Positions 37,466-46,197 of a stretch of DNA of 64,000 nucleotides are shown in pieces. Every line of letters begins with the position of its first letter. Position 1 is the stretch's first letter. Where the stretch lies: the NCBI RefSeq assembly GCF_012911565.1, contig NZ_JAAMPU010000102.1, positions 62,001 to 126,000 of the forward strand, given 5' to 3'. The notes below the pieces were generated by a model that saw only the letters and a list, made by a program, of their open reading frames with translations, did not search any database and had not been told where the DNA came from. Position numbers and translations under genes: made by a program. The stretch is from Flavobacterium silvaticum. Its GTDB lineage: Bacteria > Bacteroidota > Bacteroidia > Flavobacteriales > Flavobacteriaceae.

Positions 37466-37947
37466 ACGAATATCCAATCGACATAACGCATTACCTGCCG
37501 CATCGCGAGCCGTTTTTGATGGTCGATTTGATAACCAGCATGGATCCCGAACATGTGGAAACCCAATTTACGTTGCTTCCGGATAATATTTTTATTGATG
37601 CTTCGGGATGTTTTTCAGAATCCGGATTAGTTGAAAATGCGGCGCAAACCTGTTCGGCTATCGTCGGCAAAGGATATTCCGAAGATGCCGAAGGGAATGA
37701 ACAGCCGGACTCGAATGTCATTGGTTTCATCAGTGCCATAAAAACACTTAAAATCCATAGTTTGCCATGTGTCGGTGATGTGATCCGTACGTATGCAACC
37801 CTGATTTCCAATTTCGTGACCGACGATTATACCTTGTGTACCATGGGCTGTAAAACCCAATGTGGTGATACGGTCTTACTCGAAGGCGAAATCAACCTTT
37901 TCATCCAGCAGCAACCGTCTCAGCCTGTTGCGAAATCCAACGTTTAG
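37462..37947 (+). CDS. Hotdog dehydratase-like protein lacking the catalytic His
   Basis: This 161-residue protein has the same fold as the previous one (Y-L-P-H-R-E-P-F-L-M-V-D). At the His position it reads G-C-F (Cys50), while the Glu is kept (Glu58 in G-L-V-E-N-A-A-Q). Alone it should be inactive or altered. It resembles the ApeP-type partner in aryl polyene clusters. It may form a mixed dimer with another hotdog protein of the locus. Confidence 0.82.
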   Translation: MNEYPIDITHYLPHREPFLMVDLITSMDPEHVETQFTLLPDNIFIDASGCFSESGLVENAAQTCSAIVGKGYSEDAEGNEQPDSNVIGFISAIKTLKIHSLPCVGDVIRTYATLISNFVTDDYTLCTMGCKTQCGDTVLLEGEINLFIQQQPSQPVAKSNV

Positions 37948-38019
37948 CGGTACTTTTGCCCTTTAGCTTTTAGTCGTTCCGATGTCTTGGACGATTAAAT
38001 TATTTTGGAAATTTTACCT

Positions 38020-38424
38020 ATGAAACAAGACGAAGTTCCACAAGACGAAGGAAACCTTTCCAAAAAGAATGTGCGCGAATTGCTGTATGCGACAGATAAA
38101 GACGGCAATTACACCACCGCTTTAAGCACCGGATGGGAACCGAAATCCATAGCGTTATCAAATTCGCTTGAGGTCATCAACGAGCGGATCGAGGAAGCCA
38201 AAAATGATTTCAAGGCTGGAAAATCAAGCCCGATTCCGTATTTCATGGAACTGGCCAAAATGGATCTTCCTATTCTGGCGAGTTATGTCGGGATGTGGCA
38301 ATGGCGCGTCAAACGTCATTTCAAACCGTCTGTTTTTGCCAAACTGAACGACAAGATACTTTCCAGATACGCCGAGGCTTTCGATATCACGACATCGGAA
38401 CTCAAACATTTTAAAGCCGACTGA
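38020..38424 (+). CDS. Conserved flexirubin-locus protein of unknown function
   Basis: The protein has 134 residues from MKQDEVPQDE (38020); an in-frame Met five codons earlier is possible. It is charged at the N-terminus and helical afterwards (P-I-L-A-S-Y-V-G-M-W-Q-W-R-V-K-R-H-F). It has no signal peptide, and I know no domain. It overlaps the BtrH-like gene by one base, so the two may act together. The preceding gap of 72 bases is the largest in this part of the operon. Confidence 0.72.
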   Translation: MKQDEVPQDEGNLSKKNVRELLYATDKDGNYTTALSTGWEPKSIALSNSLEVINERIEEAKNDFKAGKSSPIPYFMELAKMDLPILASYVGMWQWRVKRHFKPSVFAKLNDKILSRYAEAFDITTSELKHFKAD

Positions 38425-39422
38425 TGGAACTAGGATTTACACACCACCAATCGGCCCATTGCGAAAATGGTGTCGCTTCCAACCTGCTCAAACACCAGGG
38501 ATTCGATATCAGCGAACCGATGATTTTTGGAATCGGCTCCGGATTGTTCTATGTCTACATTCCGTTTTTGATGGTTAACCATGCGCCGGCGATCTCATAT
38601 CGGCCAATGCCGGGAACCATTTTCAACAAAGCGGCCAAACGGCTTGGATTCAAGGTCAAACGCGTCAAATTCTCGAATCCGAAAGAAGCTGAAAAAGCCT
38701 TGGACGAAAACCTCAAAAACAATATCCCGACCGGGCTTCAGGTAGGCGTATACGGCCTGAGTTATTTTCCGGACGAATACCGTTTCCATTTCAACGCCCA
38801 CAATTGCGTGGTTTATGGAAAAACAGAAACCGATTACCTCGTCAGCGATCCGGTCATGGAAACCGTGACCACGTTGACGCATAAGGAAATGGAGAAAGTG
38901 CGTTTTGCCAAAGGAGCTTTTGCGCCAAAAGGCCAGATGTATTATCCGACCTCAATTCCAACAAAAGCCGATTTGCCAAAAGCCATCATCAAAGGAATCA
39001 AGGAAACGTGCCGAGATATGTTGGCTCCGGTGCCTATCGTCGGGGTCAAAGGAATTCGTACCGTTGCCAAAATGATTGCGAAATGGCCCGAGAAAAAAGG
39101 CGTGAAGGTTGCGAATCATTATCTGGCGCAAATTGTCCGGATGCAGGAAGAAATTGGTACAGGCGGCGGCGGTTTCCGGTATATTTTTGCCGCCTTTCTT
39201 CAGGAATCGGCAGAAATACTGGGAAAACCGGAACTTCGCGAGTTGTCTTTCGAAATTACGAAAATTGGTGATCAATGGCGTGACTTTGCACTGGAAGCGT
39301 CGCGTGTCTATAAAAATCGGTCGTCTAAAAAAGATGTTTACAATTTATTGTCTCAGGAATTGCTCAAAATTGCCGACCTTGAAGAAGATTTCTTCAAAAA
39401 ATTAAAAAAAGCGATTGCCTGA
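38424..39422 (+). CDS. BtrH N-terminal domain protein (C39-like fold)
   Basis: This 332-residue protein begins with a BtrH/cysteine peptidase-like domain: Cys13 in H-H-Q-S-A-H-C-E-N-G, His in F-H-F-N-A-H-N-C-V-V and Asp in L-V-S-D-P form a likely triad. A helical C-terminal half follows. BtrH transfers an acyl group from a carrier protein to an aminoglycoside in butirosin synthesis. A comparable acyl-transfer or release step on ACP-bound polyene is an attractive but untested idea. The gene overlaps the ABC ATPase by up to eight bases. Confidence 0.78.
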   Translation: MELGFTHHQSAHCENGVASNLLKHQGFDISEPMIFGIGSGLFYVYIPFLMVNHAPAISYRPMPGTIFNKAAKRLGFKVKRVKFSNPKEAEKALDENLKNNIPTGLQVGVYGLSYFPDEYRFHFNAHNCVVYGKTETDYLVSDPVMETVTTLTHKEMEKVRFAKGAFAPKGQMYYPTSIPTKADLPKAIIKGIKETCRDMLAPVPIVGVKGIRTVAKMIAKWPEKKGVKVANHYLAQIVRMQEEIGTGGGGFRYIFAAFLQESAEILGKPELRELSFEITKIGDQWRDFALEASRVYKNRSSKKDVYNLLSQELLKIADLEEDFFKKLKKAIA

Positions 39423-40173
39423 TTTGAACAAGATCATCGACATACACGAACTCGCCAAAAAATACAAAGGCGCCGATCACTATTCGGTAAACCCTATTAC
39501 TTTTTCTGTTCTTGAAGGCGAAGTATTTGGTTTGCTCGGTCCGAACGGTGCCGGAAAAACCACGTTAATTTCCATGCTTTGCGGCTTGCTTGATCCAACT
39601 TCGGGTTCGTTTGAAATCGACGGAAAAACGTATGGCGGAAATGCATCGGAACTCAAAAAAATCATCGGCGTCGTACCTCAGGAATATGCGTTGTATCCGA
39701 CGTTATCGGCTACCGAAAACCTGAACTACTTTGGAAGCATGTACGGCCTCAAAGGCAAAGACCTCAAGAAAAAAATTGCGGACAGCATCGAAATACTCGG
39801 GTTGACCAAATTCGCATCGAAACGCATCGATACGTATTCCGGCGGCATGAAACGACGCATCAACCTGATTGCCGGAATCCTGCATAATCCAAAAGTATTG
39901 TTCCTCGACGAGCCGACTGTTGGTGTGGACGTACATTCCAAAAACGTCATCATCGAATACCTTAAAGAAATCAACCAACAGGGAACGACTATCGTTTACA
40001 CCTCGCACCACATGGCAGAAGCCGAAGATTTCTGCAGCCATATCGCCATCGTTGACCGTGGAAGAATTTTCGCCGAGGGAAAACCCAACGATCTCATCGA
40101 TGCAACGCCTGAAGCCAGAAACCTCGAAGATGTTTTTCTTTCTCTAACCGGAAAAGCCCTTCGCGATGCATAA
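39415..40173 (+). CDS. ABC transporter ATP-binding protein
   Basis: The protein has about 252 residues. Walker A is G-P-N-G-A-G-K-T-T, the signature Y-S-G-G-M-K-R-R and Walker B V-L-F-L-D-E-P. The start is a TTG at 39415 or 39424; no ATG fits. It partners with the permease that overlaps its end by eight bases. Together they probably move flexirubin or a precursor across the inner membrane. Confidence 0.92.
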   Translation: MPDLNKIIDIHELAKKYKGADHYSVNPITFSVLEGEVFGLLGPNGAGKTTLISMLCGLLDPTSGSFEIDGKTYGGNASELKKIIGVVPQEYALYPTLSATENLNYFGSMYGLKGKDLKKKIADSIEILGLTKFASKRIDTYSGGMKRRINLIAGILHNPKVLFLDEPTVGVDVHSKNVIIEYLKEINQQGTTIVYTSHHMAEAEDFCSHIAIVDRGRIFAEGKPNDLIDATPEARNLEDVFLSLTGKALRDA

Positions 40174-41449
40174 ACTGTGGCAATCGATACGCAAGGAATT
40201 GCTGTTGCTCAGACGCGACATTGGCGGCGTCATCATCCTTTTCGCCATGCCATTGGTGCTTATTATTGCCGTAACGCTTATCCAGAATGCAGCCTATCAA
40301 CGCTCCGGAGATGTCAGAATCCCAATCCTGATAGTTGACAATGATAAAGGCAATGTGTCAAAATCGGTTTTCGATAACATGAACCAAAGCCATGCATTCG
40401 AGCTTATCACCAAAAAAGAGGGTGTCGATTTGACCGAAGATTCGGCCAAAGACGCCGTTTTCAGTGGACAATATCAGCTTGCGATAATTCTTCCACAAAA
40501 TCTAAGTGCCGATCTACAGGCTAAAATAGACCAGAACGTGGACAAGATGCTGACGAGTTTCGGTATGGGCGATTCGACAAAAATAAAAACACCCGAACGT
40601 GAAATCGGGCAAAAAACGGTCAAATTGTATTTCGATCCCGCGGTCCAGATGAGTTTCAAGACGGCCGTAATGAACAACATCGACAAGATGATCTCGCAAA
40701 TAGAAAGCAAATCCATTTACGATGCATTCAACGAACAACTCGGTGCCGCCGGGCAACCCTCGTTCGAGCAAAAAAGTTTTATTGCTTTCAAAGAAATAAA
40801 TCCGACCGTAAACAACAAAGAAGTCAAGCCCAACGCGGTCCAGCACAATGTTCCGGCGTGGACGTTATTCGCGATGTTCTTTATCGTAATCCCGCTTTCG
40901 ATCAATATGGTCAAGGAAAAAAGCCAGGGAACGTTCATTCGCTTGCGGACAAATCCGGTTTCAAGTGCCGTTGTGATTGGCGGTAAAACCGTGACGTATC
41001 TTATCATTTGTATCATACAATTCTATATGATGCTTGCTGTCGGGATTTGGGTTTTCCCACTTTTGGACTTGCCTGCACTCAATGTAGATGCGAACTTTTT
41101 TATGCTGACGTTGGTAGCTGTTTTTTCAGGTTTAGCCGCCACGGGTTACGGAATCCTGGTTGGGACGATTGCAAAAACACAGGAACAATCGGCTCCGTTT
41201 GGGGCGACTTCGGTCATTATACTCGCGGCAATCGGAGGTGTTTGGGTTCCGGTTTTTGCGATGCCAAAATTCATGCAGATCGTTGCTATGTGTTCGCCCA
41301 TGAATTGGGGCCTCGATGCTTTCTATGACGTATTTTTAAGAAACGCCGGAATTCGTGAAGTGCTTCCGGAAATCTCATTGCTTTTTCTGTTCTTTGCCGC
41401 CACAATAACCATCGCCTTGCTGTATGACAAAAAGAAAAGATCTGTATAA
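40166..41449 (+). CDS. ABC-2 type permease
   Basis: This 427-residue protein has one N-terminal membrane helix (about 22-42), a large periplasmic domain (45-225) and five or six C-terminal helices, the usual ABC-2 (YhgE/DrrB-like) layout with a helix-rich end. It forms the transporter with the preceding ATPase. It overlaps the thioesterase gene by 26 bases. Confidence 0.9.
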   Translation: MHKLWQSIRKELLLLRRDIGGVIILFAMPLVLIIAVTLIQNAAYQRSGDVRIPILIVDNDKGNVSKSVFDNMNQSHAFELITKKEGVDLTEDSAKDAVFSGQYQLAIILPQNLSADLQAKIDQNVDKMLTSFGMGDSTKIKTPEREIGQKTVKLYFDPAVQMSFKTAVMNNIDKMISQIESKSIYDAFNEQLGAAGQPSFEQKSFIAFKEINPTVNNKEVKPNAVQHNVPAWTLFAMFFIVIPLSINMVKEKSQGTFIRLRTNPVSSAVVIGGKTVTYLIICIIQFYMMLAVGIWVFPLLDLPALNVDANFFMLTLVAVFSGLAATGYGILVGTIAKTQEQSAPFGATSVIILAAIGGVWVPVFAMPKFMQIVAMCSPMNWGLDAFYDVFLRNAGIREVLPEISLLFLFFAATITIALLYDKKKRSV

Positions 41450-41870
41450 ACTGATTCCGGAACTGACCGTCAAGCATGAAATACGCGTGCGGTTCAACGA
41501 ATGCGATCCGCTTGGAATCGTATGGCATGGCAATTATATCAAATATTTCGAGGACGGACGCGAAGCTTTTGGTCGTAAACACGGTATTTCTTATCTCGAT
41601 GTGATGCACAGTGGCTTTTCTACGCCAATTGTCACATCAAATTGCAAGCATCAGTTATCCTTGAAATACGGTGATGTCGCCACCGTAAAAACCGAATATT
41701 TCGATTCTCCCGCAGCCAAAATCGTATTGCGATTCACCATTTACGACACCAAAGGAAACGTTTGCTGTACTGGAGAAACCGTTCAGGTCTTTTTGGATTT
41801 AGAAGGCAATCTGCAACTTTCCATTCCGCCGTTTTACCACGAATGGAAACAAAAAAACGGATTGCTGTGA
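41424..41870 (+). CDS. Acyl-CoA/ACP thioesterase, YbgC-like hotdog
   Basis: This 148-residue 4HBT thioesterase has the catalytic Asp in N-E-C-D-P-L-G-I-V-W-H-G-N-Y and Y-F-E-D-G-R-E. In aryl polyene clusters such an enzyme may release or proofread chains. The end overlaps the next ketosynthase start. Confidence 0.88.
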   Translation: MTKRKDLYKLIPELTVKHEIRVRFNECDPLGIVWHGNYIKYFEDGREAFGRKHGISYLDVMHSGFSTPIVTSNCKHQLSLKYGDVATVKTEYFDSPAAKIVLRFTIYDTKGNVCCTGETVQVFLDLEGNLQLSIPPFYHEWKQKNGLL

Positions 41871-42994
41871 GCGAAAAAATCTATACAGGTCCGGCCAATA
41901 TCATAACGCCTTTGGGATTTTCGACAGATGGAAATTTCAATAAGTTGCTATCCGGCGAATCAGCGATTTCACGCCATGAAAACAGTTGGATGCCGCATCC
42001 GTATTTTGCGTCTGTCATTGACGAAGTTTTGTTAGACAAGGCTTTCGCCGATGTTTCAGCCGATGCAAATTTCACCAAACTTGAAAAAATGATGATCCTC
42101 GCCTTGCAGCCTGCAGTGGCTCAATCGGGATCAGGTTTAAATAAAAAAACGGCTTTTATCCTTTCGACGACAAAAGGGAATATCACGGCGCTTGAACAGC
42201 ATGATGTCGAAAAAGCAACATTGCATCAATTGGCCAAAACCATTGCCGGTTTCTTCAAATTCCAATCAGAACCTATCGTCATTTCGAATGCCTGCGTTTC
42301 CGGAATCATGGCTATGAGTGTCGCGAAACGATTGATGCAATCGGGAATGTACGATGATGCTTTTGTGGTCGCCGGGGATTTGGTTTCTGAATTTGTCCTG
42401 TCCGGATTCAACTCTTTCCAGGCCATGAGCGATGCACCATGTAAGCCGTATTCTAAAAATCGTACAGGTGTAACGTTGGGTGAAGCGGCTGCGGCTGTTT
42501 ATCTGACAAAAGAAAAGACAAAAGCATCGGCTGAAATTCTGGGCGATGGATCTATAAACGATGCCAATCATATTTCCGGCCCGTCGAGAACTGGCGAAGG
42601 TCTGTTCCTGAGTGTCGAAAGTGCCTTGAAAGAAGCGAATATATCGTCTGAAAAAATCGGTTTTATTTCCGCTCACGGAACCGCTACGCCTTTCAATGAT
42701 GAAATGGAAGCGATTGCGTTCAACAGATTGAGTCTCGGTCAAATTCCGCTTCACAGTTTAAAAGGGTATTACGGACATACACTCGGTGCATCCGGATTAT
42801 TGGAAGCGGTGATTGGGATTGAGGCGATGAACCGCGGAAAACTGATTGCGTCCGCAGGGTTCGATGAAATCGGCGTGAGCGAAAACATCAATGTCATTGC
42901 GCAAAATGCTGATGCTGACATCGATTACTTCCTCAAGACAGCTTCGGGTTTCGGAGGATGCAATACGGCTGTGGTTTTTGGGAAGGTAATTTGA
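41843..42994 (+). CDS. Beta-ketoacyl-ACP synthase, second
   Basis: The protein has about 383 residues from ATG 41843; GTG 41867, which overlaps the thioesterase stop, is an equally good start. The catalytic triad is kept: Cys in S-N-A-C-V-S-G, His in A-H-G-T-A-T-P-F-N-D and His in Y-G-H-T-L-G-A-S-G. The N-terminal half is shorter and more divergent than in FabF. It is followed by a small ketosynthase-like gene that may be its partner. Confidence 0.88.
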   Translation: METKKRIAVSEKIYTGPANIITPLGFSTDGNFNKLLSGESAISRHENSWMPHPYFASVIDEVLLDKAFADVSADANFTKLEKMMILALQPAVAQSGSGLNKKTAFILSTTKGNITALEQHDVEKATLHQLAKTIAGFFKFQSEPIVISNACVSGIMAMSVAKRLMQSGMYDDAFVVAGDLVSEFVLSGFNSFQAMSDAPCKPYSKNRTGVTLGEAAAAVYLTKEKTKASAEILGDGSINDANHISGPSRTGEGLFLSVESALKEANISSEKIGFISAHGTATPFNDEMEAIAFNRLSLGQIPLHSLKGYYGHTLGASGLLEAVIGIEAMNRGKLIASAGFDEIGVSENINVIAQNADADIDYFLKTASGFGGCNTAVVFGKVI

Positions 42995-43023
42995 AAATTG
43001 CGAGATTTGAAAATTTGAAAATG
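42988..43023 (+). repeat. TTTGAAAA-type repeat before the ketosynthase-like gene
   Basis: An AATTTGAAAATTG unit is followed by ATTTGAAAATTTGAAAATG (43005-43023). The latter recurs identically at 43901-43919. The copy includes the ketosynthase stop region and the ATG of the next gene. Confidence 0.8.
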
Positions 43024-43626
43024 GGTACATCACTTTACATAGAAAATTATTGCATCATTGAAAGCGGAAAAATCCTGCTTGATGGAGTTGAGGTTTTTTC
43101 ATCGGATGCAGATTCATTCGCCGATTTTTCAAAAGAAGCGTTGCGACATTTCACGATCCAGTATCCGAAATTCTTCAAGATGGATCATTTGAGCAAACTG
43201 GCATTCTTAGGATCGGAATTGTTACTGAAGGATTTGTCCGGTAAAGAAAATACGGCCTTGCTTTTTGCGAATGCATCATCGTCTCTGGATACTGATATCA
43301 ACTACCAATCATCTATTTCCGACAAGGAAAACTATTTCCCAAGCCCGGCGGTTTTTGTCTACACGTTGCCGAATATCTGCCTTGGCGAAATAAGTATCCG
43401 CCACCAATTGAAAACCGAAAATTCTTTCTTTATATTTGGCGCGTTCAATCCGGAATTTATGTTCGGATACGCTGAAAATCTGATACAAACGCAAAAAGCC
43501 CAACGTGTTCTTTGCGGCTGGACGGAACTTTTAGGTGATGAATACAAGGCATTTTTGTACGTCGTTTCAAAAGACGGAAAAATCGCCCATACCATTGAAA
43601 ATTTAAAAGCACTATACGAGAATTAA
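43021..43626 (+). CDS. Ketosynthase-like chain-length-factor family protein (short)
   Basis: The protein has 201 residues from ATG 43021. It resembles the N-terminal ketoacyl-synthase_2 type domain: L-G-S-E-L-L-L-K-D, A-L-L-F-A-N-A-S-S-S-L-D-T-D and P-S-P-A-V-F-V-Y-T-L-P-N. The second half of the thiolase fold and all catalytic residues are missing. It probably modulates or scaffolds a full ketosynthase. It is followed one base later by the second ACP. Confidence 0.75.
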   Translation: MGTSLYIENYCIIESGKILLDGVEVFSSDADSFADFSKEALRHFTIQYPKFFKMDHLSKLAFLGSELLLKDLSGKENTALLFANASSSLDTDINYQSSISDKENYFPSPAVFVYTLPNICLGEISIRHQLKTENSFFIFGAFNPEFMFGYAENLIQTQKAQRVLCGWTELLGDEYKAFLYVVSKDGKIAHTIENLKALYEN

Positions 43627-43627
43627 C

Positions 43628-43885
43628 ATGGAAGCATTAAAACAGGAACTGAAGGAAAAGATTATTGCGGTATTGAACCTGGAAGACATAACTCCGGCGG
43701 ATATTGCCAACGACGCACCGCTGTTTGGAGAAGGATTAAGCCTTGATTCCATTGACGCACTCGAATTGATCGTGTTGCTTGACAAAGATTACGGCATCAA
43801 ACTGACCGATCCGAAAGAAGGAAAAGCCATTTTCCAGAGCATCGACACGATGGCGGATTATGTGACGACGCACCGCACCAAGTGA
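43628..43885 (+). CDS. Acyl carrier protein, second
   Basis: This 85-residue protein has the phosphopantetheine Ser41 in L-S-L-D-S-I-D-A-L-E. It starts one base after the ketosynthase-like gene. It is distinct from the first ACP (different helix II), so the two carriers may be dedicated to different chains or steps. Confidence 0.93.
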   Translation: MEALKQELKEKIIAVLNLEDITPADIANDAPLFGEGLSLDSIDALELIVLLDKDYGIKLTDPKEGKAIFQSIDTMADYVTTHRTK

Positions 43886-43919
43886 TTTGAAAATTTGGCA
43901 ATTTGAAAATTTGAAAATG
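43884..43919 (+). repeat. TTTGAAAA-type repeat after the second ACP gene
   Basis: GATTTGAAAATTTGG is followed by ATTTGAAAATTTGAAAATG (43901-43919). It is an exact 19-base copy of 43005-43023. The pair flanks the ketosynthase-like and ACP genes as a two-gene unit. Confidence 0.8.
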
Positions 43920-43941
43920 CCACTCAGGTATTTGAAAGTCA

Positions 43942-45141
43942 ATGAATAAAGGTGTAGCCATTACCGGAATGGGAATCATTTCTGCCATTGGAAACAATGT
44001 GGAAGAGAATTTCCATGCGCTGACTTCGGGTCAAAAAGGCATTTCCCCAACCGATAATATCGATACGGTACATAAAGGTGAAATCAAGTTCGGCGAAATC
44101 AAAAAAACCAATGCGGAACTGATTGTCGAATTGGGTTTGCCGCCGGATAATAATTTTTCACGGACGGCGCTTCTCGGAACTTTGGCTGCGAAACAAGCGG
44201 TTGAAAATGCCGGGATTTCCGATGTCAATTCTTACAGAACCGGTTTGGTCAATTCGACTTCGGTGGGCGGAATGGACACGACCGAGAATCATTATTACGA
44301 GTATTTCGAAAAACCGGAAACCGTAAAATACATTGCGGCCCATGACGGAGGCGATGTGTCCCAGAAGATAGCCGAAGAACTCGGGTTGCAGGGTTTTGTC
44401 ACGACGATTTCCACGGCCTGTTCGTCTGCAGCCAACGCGATTATGCTTGGGGCGAGAATGATCAAAGCCGGAAAATTGGATCGTGTGATTGTTGGCGGAA
44501 CCGATGCGTTGGCCAAATTCACCATCAACGGTTTCAAGACGCTGATGATCCTGACCGATTCTTACAACACGCCTTTCGATAACGACCGCAAAGGATTGAA
44601 CCTTGGCGAAGCTGCGGCTTTTTTGGTTTTGGAATCTGATGCCGTGGTGGAAAAGGAAGGCAAAAAAGTACTGGCAAGGGTTATCGGATACGCCAATGCG
44701 AACGATGCGTATCATCAGACCGCATCTTCTGAAAACGGAGAAGGCGCGACTTTAGCCATGAAAAAAGCGTTTGAAGTCGCCGGGATTTCGCCGGAAGAAA
44801 TCGACTACATCAATATGCACGGAACTGCGACGCCGAACAATGATTTGAGCGAAGGCCGGGCCGTGTTGCGCGTATACGAAGGAAAGAATGTTCCCGATTT
44901 TTCATCGACAAAAGCATTTACCGGACATACACTGGCTGCCGCGGCTGCTATTGAAGCCGTTTACAGCGTGCTTGCCATTCAAAATGGAGTCGTATTCCCG
45001 AATTTGAATTTCAAGACCAGAATGAACGAATTCGATTTGCTTCCGCAGACCGAAATAAAGCATAAAAATATCGATAAGGTGCTGTCGAATTCCTTCGGGT
45101 TTGGCGGAAACTGTTCGACCGTAATATTTTCAAAGGACTAG
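43942..45141 (+). CDS. Beta-ketoacyl-ACP synthase, third (KS of KS-CLF pair)
   Basis: This 399-residue FabF-like protein has Cys160 in I-S-T-A-C-S-S-A, His in M-H-G-T-A-T-P-N-N-D and His in A-F-T-G-H-T. The following gene begins directly after its stop and codes for a catalytically dead homologue. This reproduces the KS-chain length factor heterodimer of aryl polyene synthases. Confidence 0.93.
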   Translation: MNKGVAITGMGIISAIGNNVEENFHALTSGQKGISPTDNIDTVHKGEIKFGEIKKTNAELIVELGLPPDNNFSRTALLGTLAAKQAVENAGISDVNSYRTGLVNSTSVGGMDTTENHYYEYFEKPETVKYIAAHDGGDVSQKIAEELGLQGFVTTISTACSSAANAIMLGARMIKAGKLDRVIVGGTDALAKFTINGFKTLMILTDSYNTPFDNDRKGLNLGEAAAFLVLESDAVVEKEGKKVLARVIGYANANDAYHQTASSENGEGATLAMKKAFEVAGISPEEIDYINMHGTATPNNDLSEGRAVLRVYEGKNVPDFSSTKAFTGHTLAAAAAIEAVYSVLAIQNGVVFPNLNFKTRMNEFDLLPQTEIKHKNIDKVLSNSFGFGGNCSTVIFSKD

Positions 45142-46197
45142 ATGGGAAAGACTTTTATCAACGGAATCGGCTGCGTTTCGGCTCAGGATACGGTGAACGG
45201 ATTTCCATCTGAGTTCATCATCGATCCATCGACCAATTATCTGGAAATCGTAAAGCCCGACTACAAGGATTATTTTTCGCCTATTGCTTCACGCAGAATG
45301 GCCAAAGGGGTCAAAAATGGTATCGTTGCGTCAACCGTCGCTATGAAAGAAGCCGGGAACGAATCGCCGGACGCCATCATCACTGGAACCGGAATGGGTT
45401 GCATCGAGGATTCAGATAAGTTCCTCAAAGCCATCATCGATAACAAAGAGGAATTTTTGACGCCGACATCGTTTATTCAATCCACTCACAATACGGTGGC
45501 TTCGACCATCGCGATAAATCTGGGATGCAAGGCATATAATTTCACGTATGTCAATGGTGCGGTTTCGTTTGAATCGGCTTTGTACGATGCGAAATTGCAG
45601 TTAGATGCAGACGAAGCACATTCGGTTTTGATTGGTGGCGTAGAGGAAATGACCGAATACACCAAGTCGCTTTTCAAACTCGCAGGTTTTATCAAGCCGG
45701 ATGATTCCGGGCCGCATAACATTTTGGAAGCCGACACAAAAGCCACAGTTTTCAGTGAAGGCGCGACATTTTTTATGCTGGAAGACGAGCGGAAAGATTC
45801 CACTTATGCCGAAATTCTCGATGTTGAAATCGTCAACAAGCTGACTCCGGAAGAAGCGGCGGAACATGCTGAAGCTTTTATCCGTAGAAACAATCTGACC
45901 TTGCACGAAATCGACGCTGTCGTTTTAGGTTACAACGGCGATTCGGAATTCGACGGATATTTTAAGGCTGTCGCCAAAAACTTCGATTTTGCGCCCCAGA
46001 TGTATTACAAACACGTAAGCGGCGAATACAATACGGCTTCGGCTTTTGGGTTGTATGTTGGGGCGAACATTCTTAAATCACAGCAAATTCCTTCTGATTT
46101 GAAGGCAAATGACGAAAGTCGGCCGGCATACAGGAATATGCTGCTTTACAATCAATATCGCGGTCTAGATCATAGTTTTACGCTAATCAGCGTGTGA
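45142..46197 (+). CDS. Chain length factor (inactive ketosynthase homologue)
   Basis: This 351-residue ketosynthase fold has all three catalytic residues replaced. Ala140 is at the Cys position (Y-V-N-G-A-V-S-F), Tyr is in the first His motif (G-Y-N-G-D-S-E-F) and Glu in the second (S-G-E-Y-N-T-A). It abuts the KS gene with no gap. By analogy with ApeC it sets the length of the polyene made with the KS. Confidence 0.88.
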   Translation: MGKTFINGIGCVSAQDTVNGFPSEFIIDPSTNYLEIVKPDYKDYFSPIASRRMAKGVKNGIVASTVAMKEAGNESPDAIITGTGMGCIEDSDKFLKAIIDNKEEFLTPTSFIQSTHNTVASTIAINLGCKAYNFTYVNGAVSFESALYDAKLQLDADEAHSVLIGGVEEMTEYTKSLFKLAGFIKPDDSGPHNILEADTKATVFSEGATFFMLEDERKDSTYAEILDVEIVNKLTPEEAAEHAEAFIRRNNLTLHEIDAVVLGYNGDSEFDGYFKAVAKNFDFAPQMYYKHVSGEYNTASAFGLYVGANILKSQQIPSDLKANDESRPAYRNMLLYNQYRGLDHSFTLISV

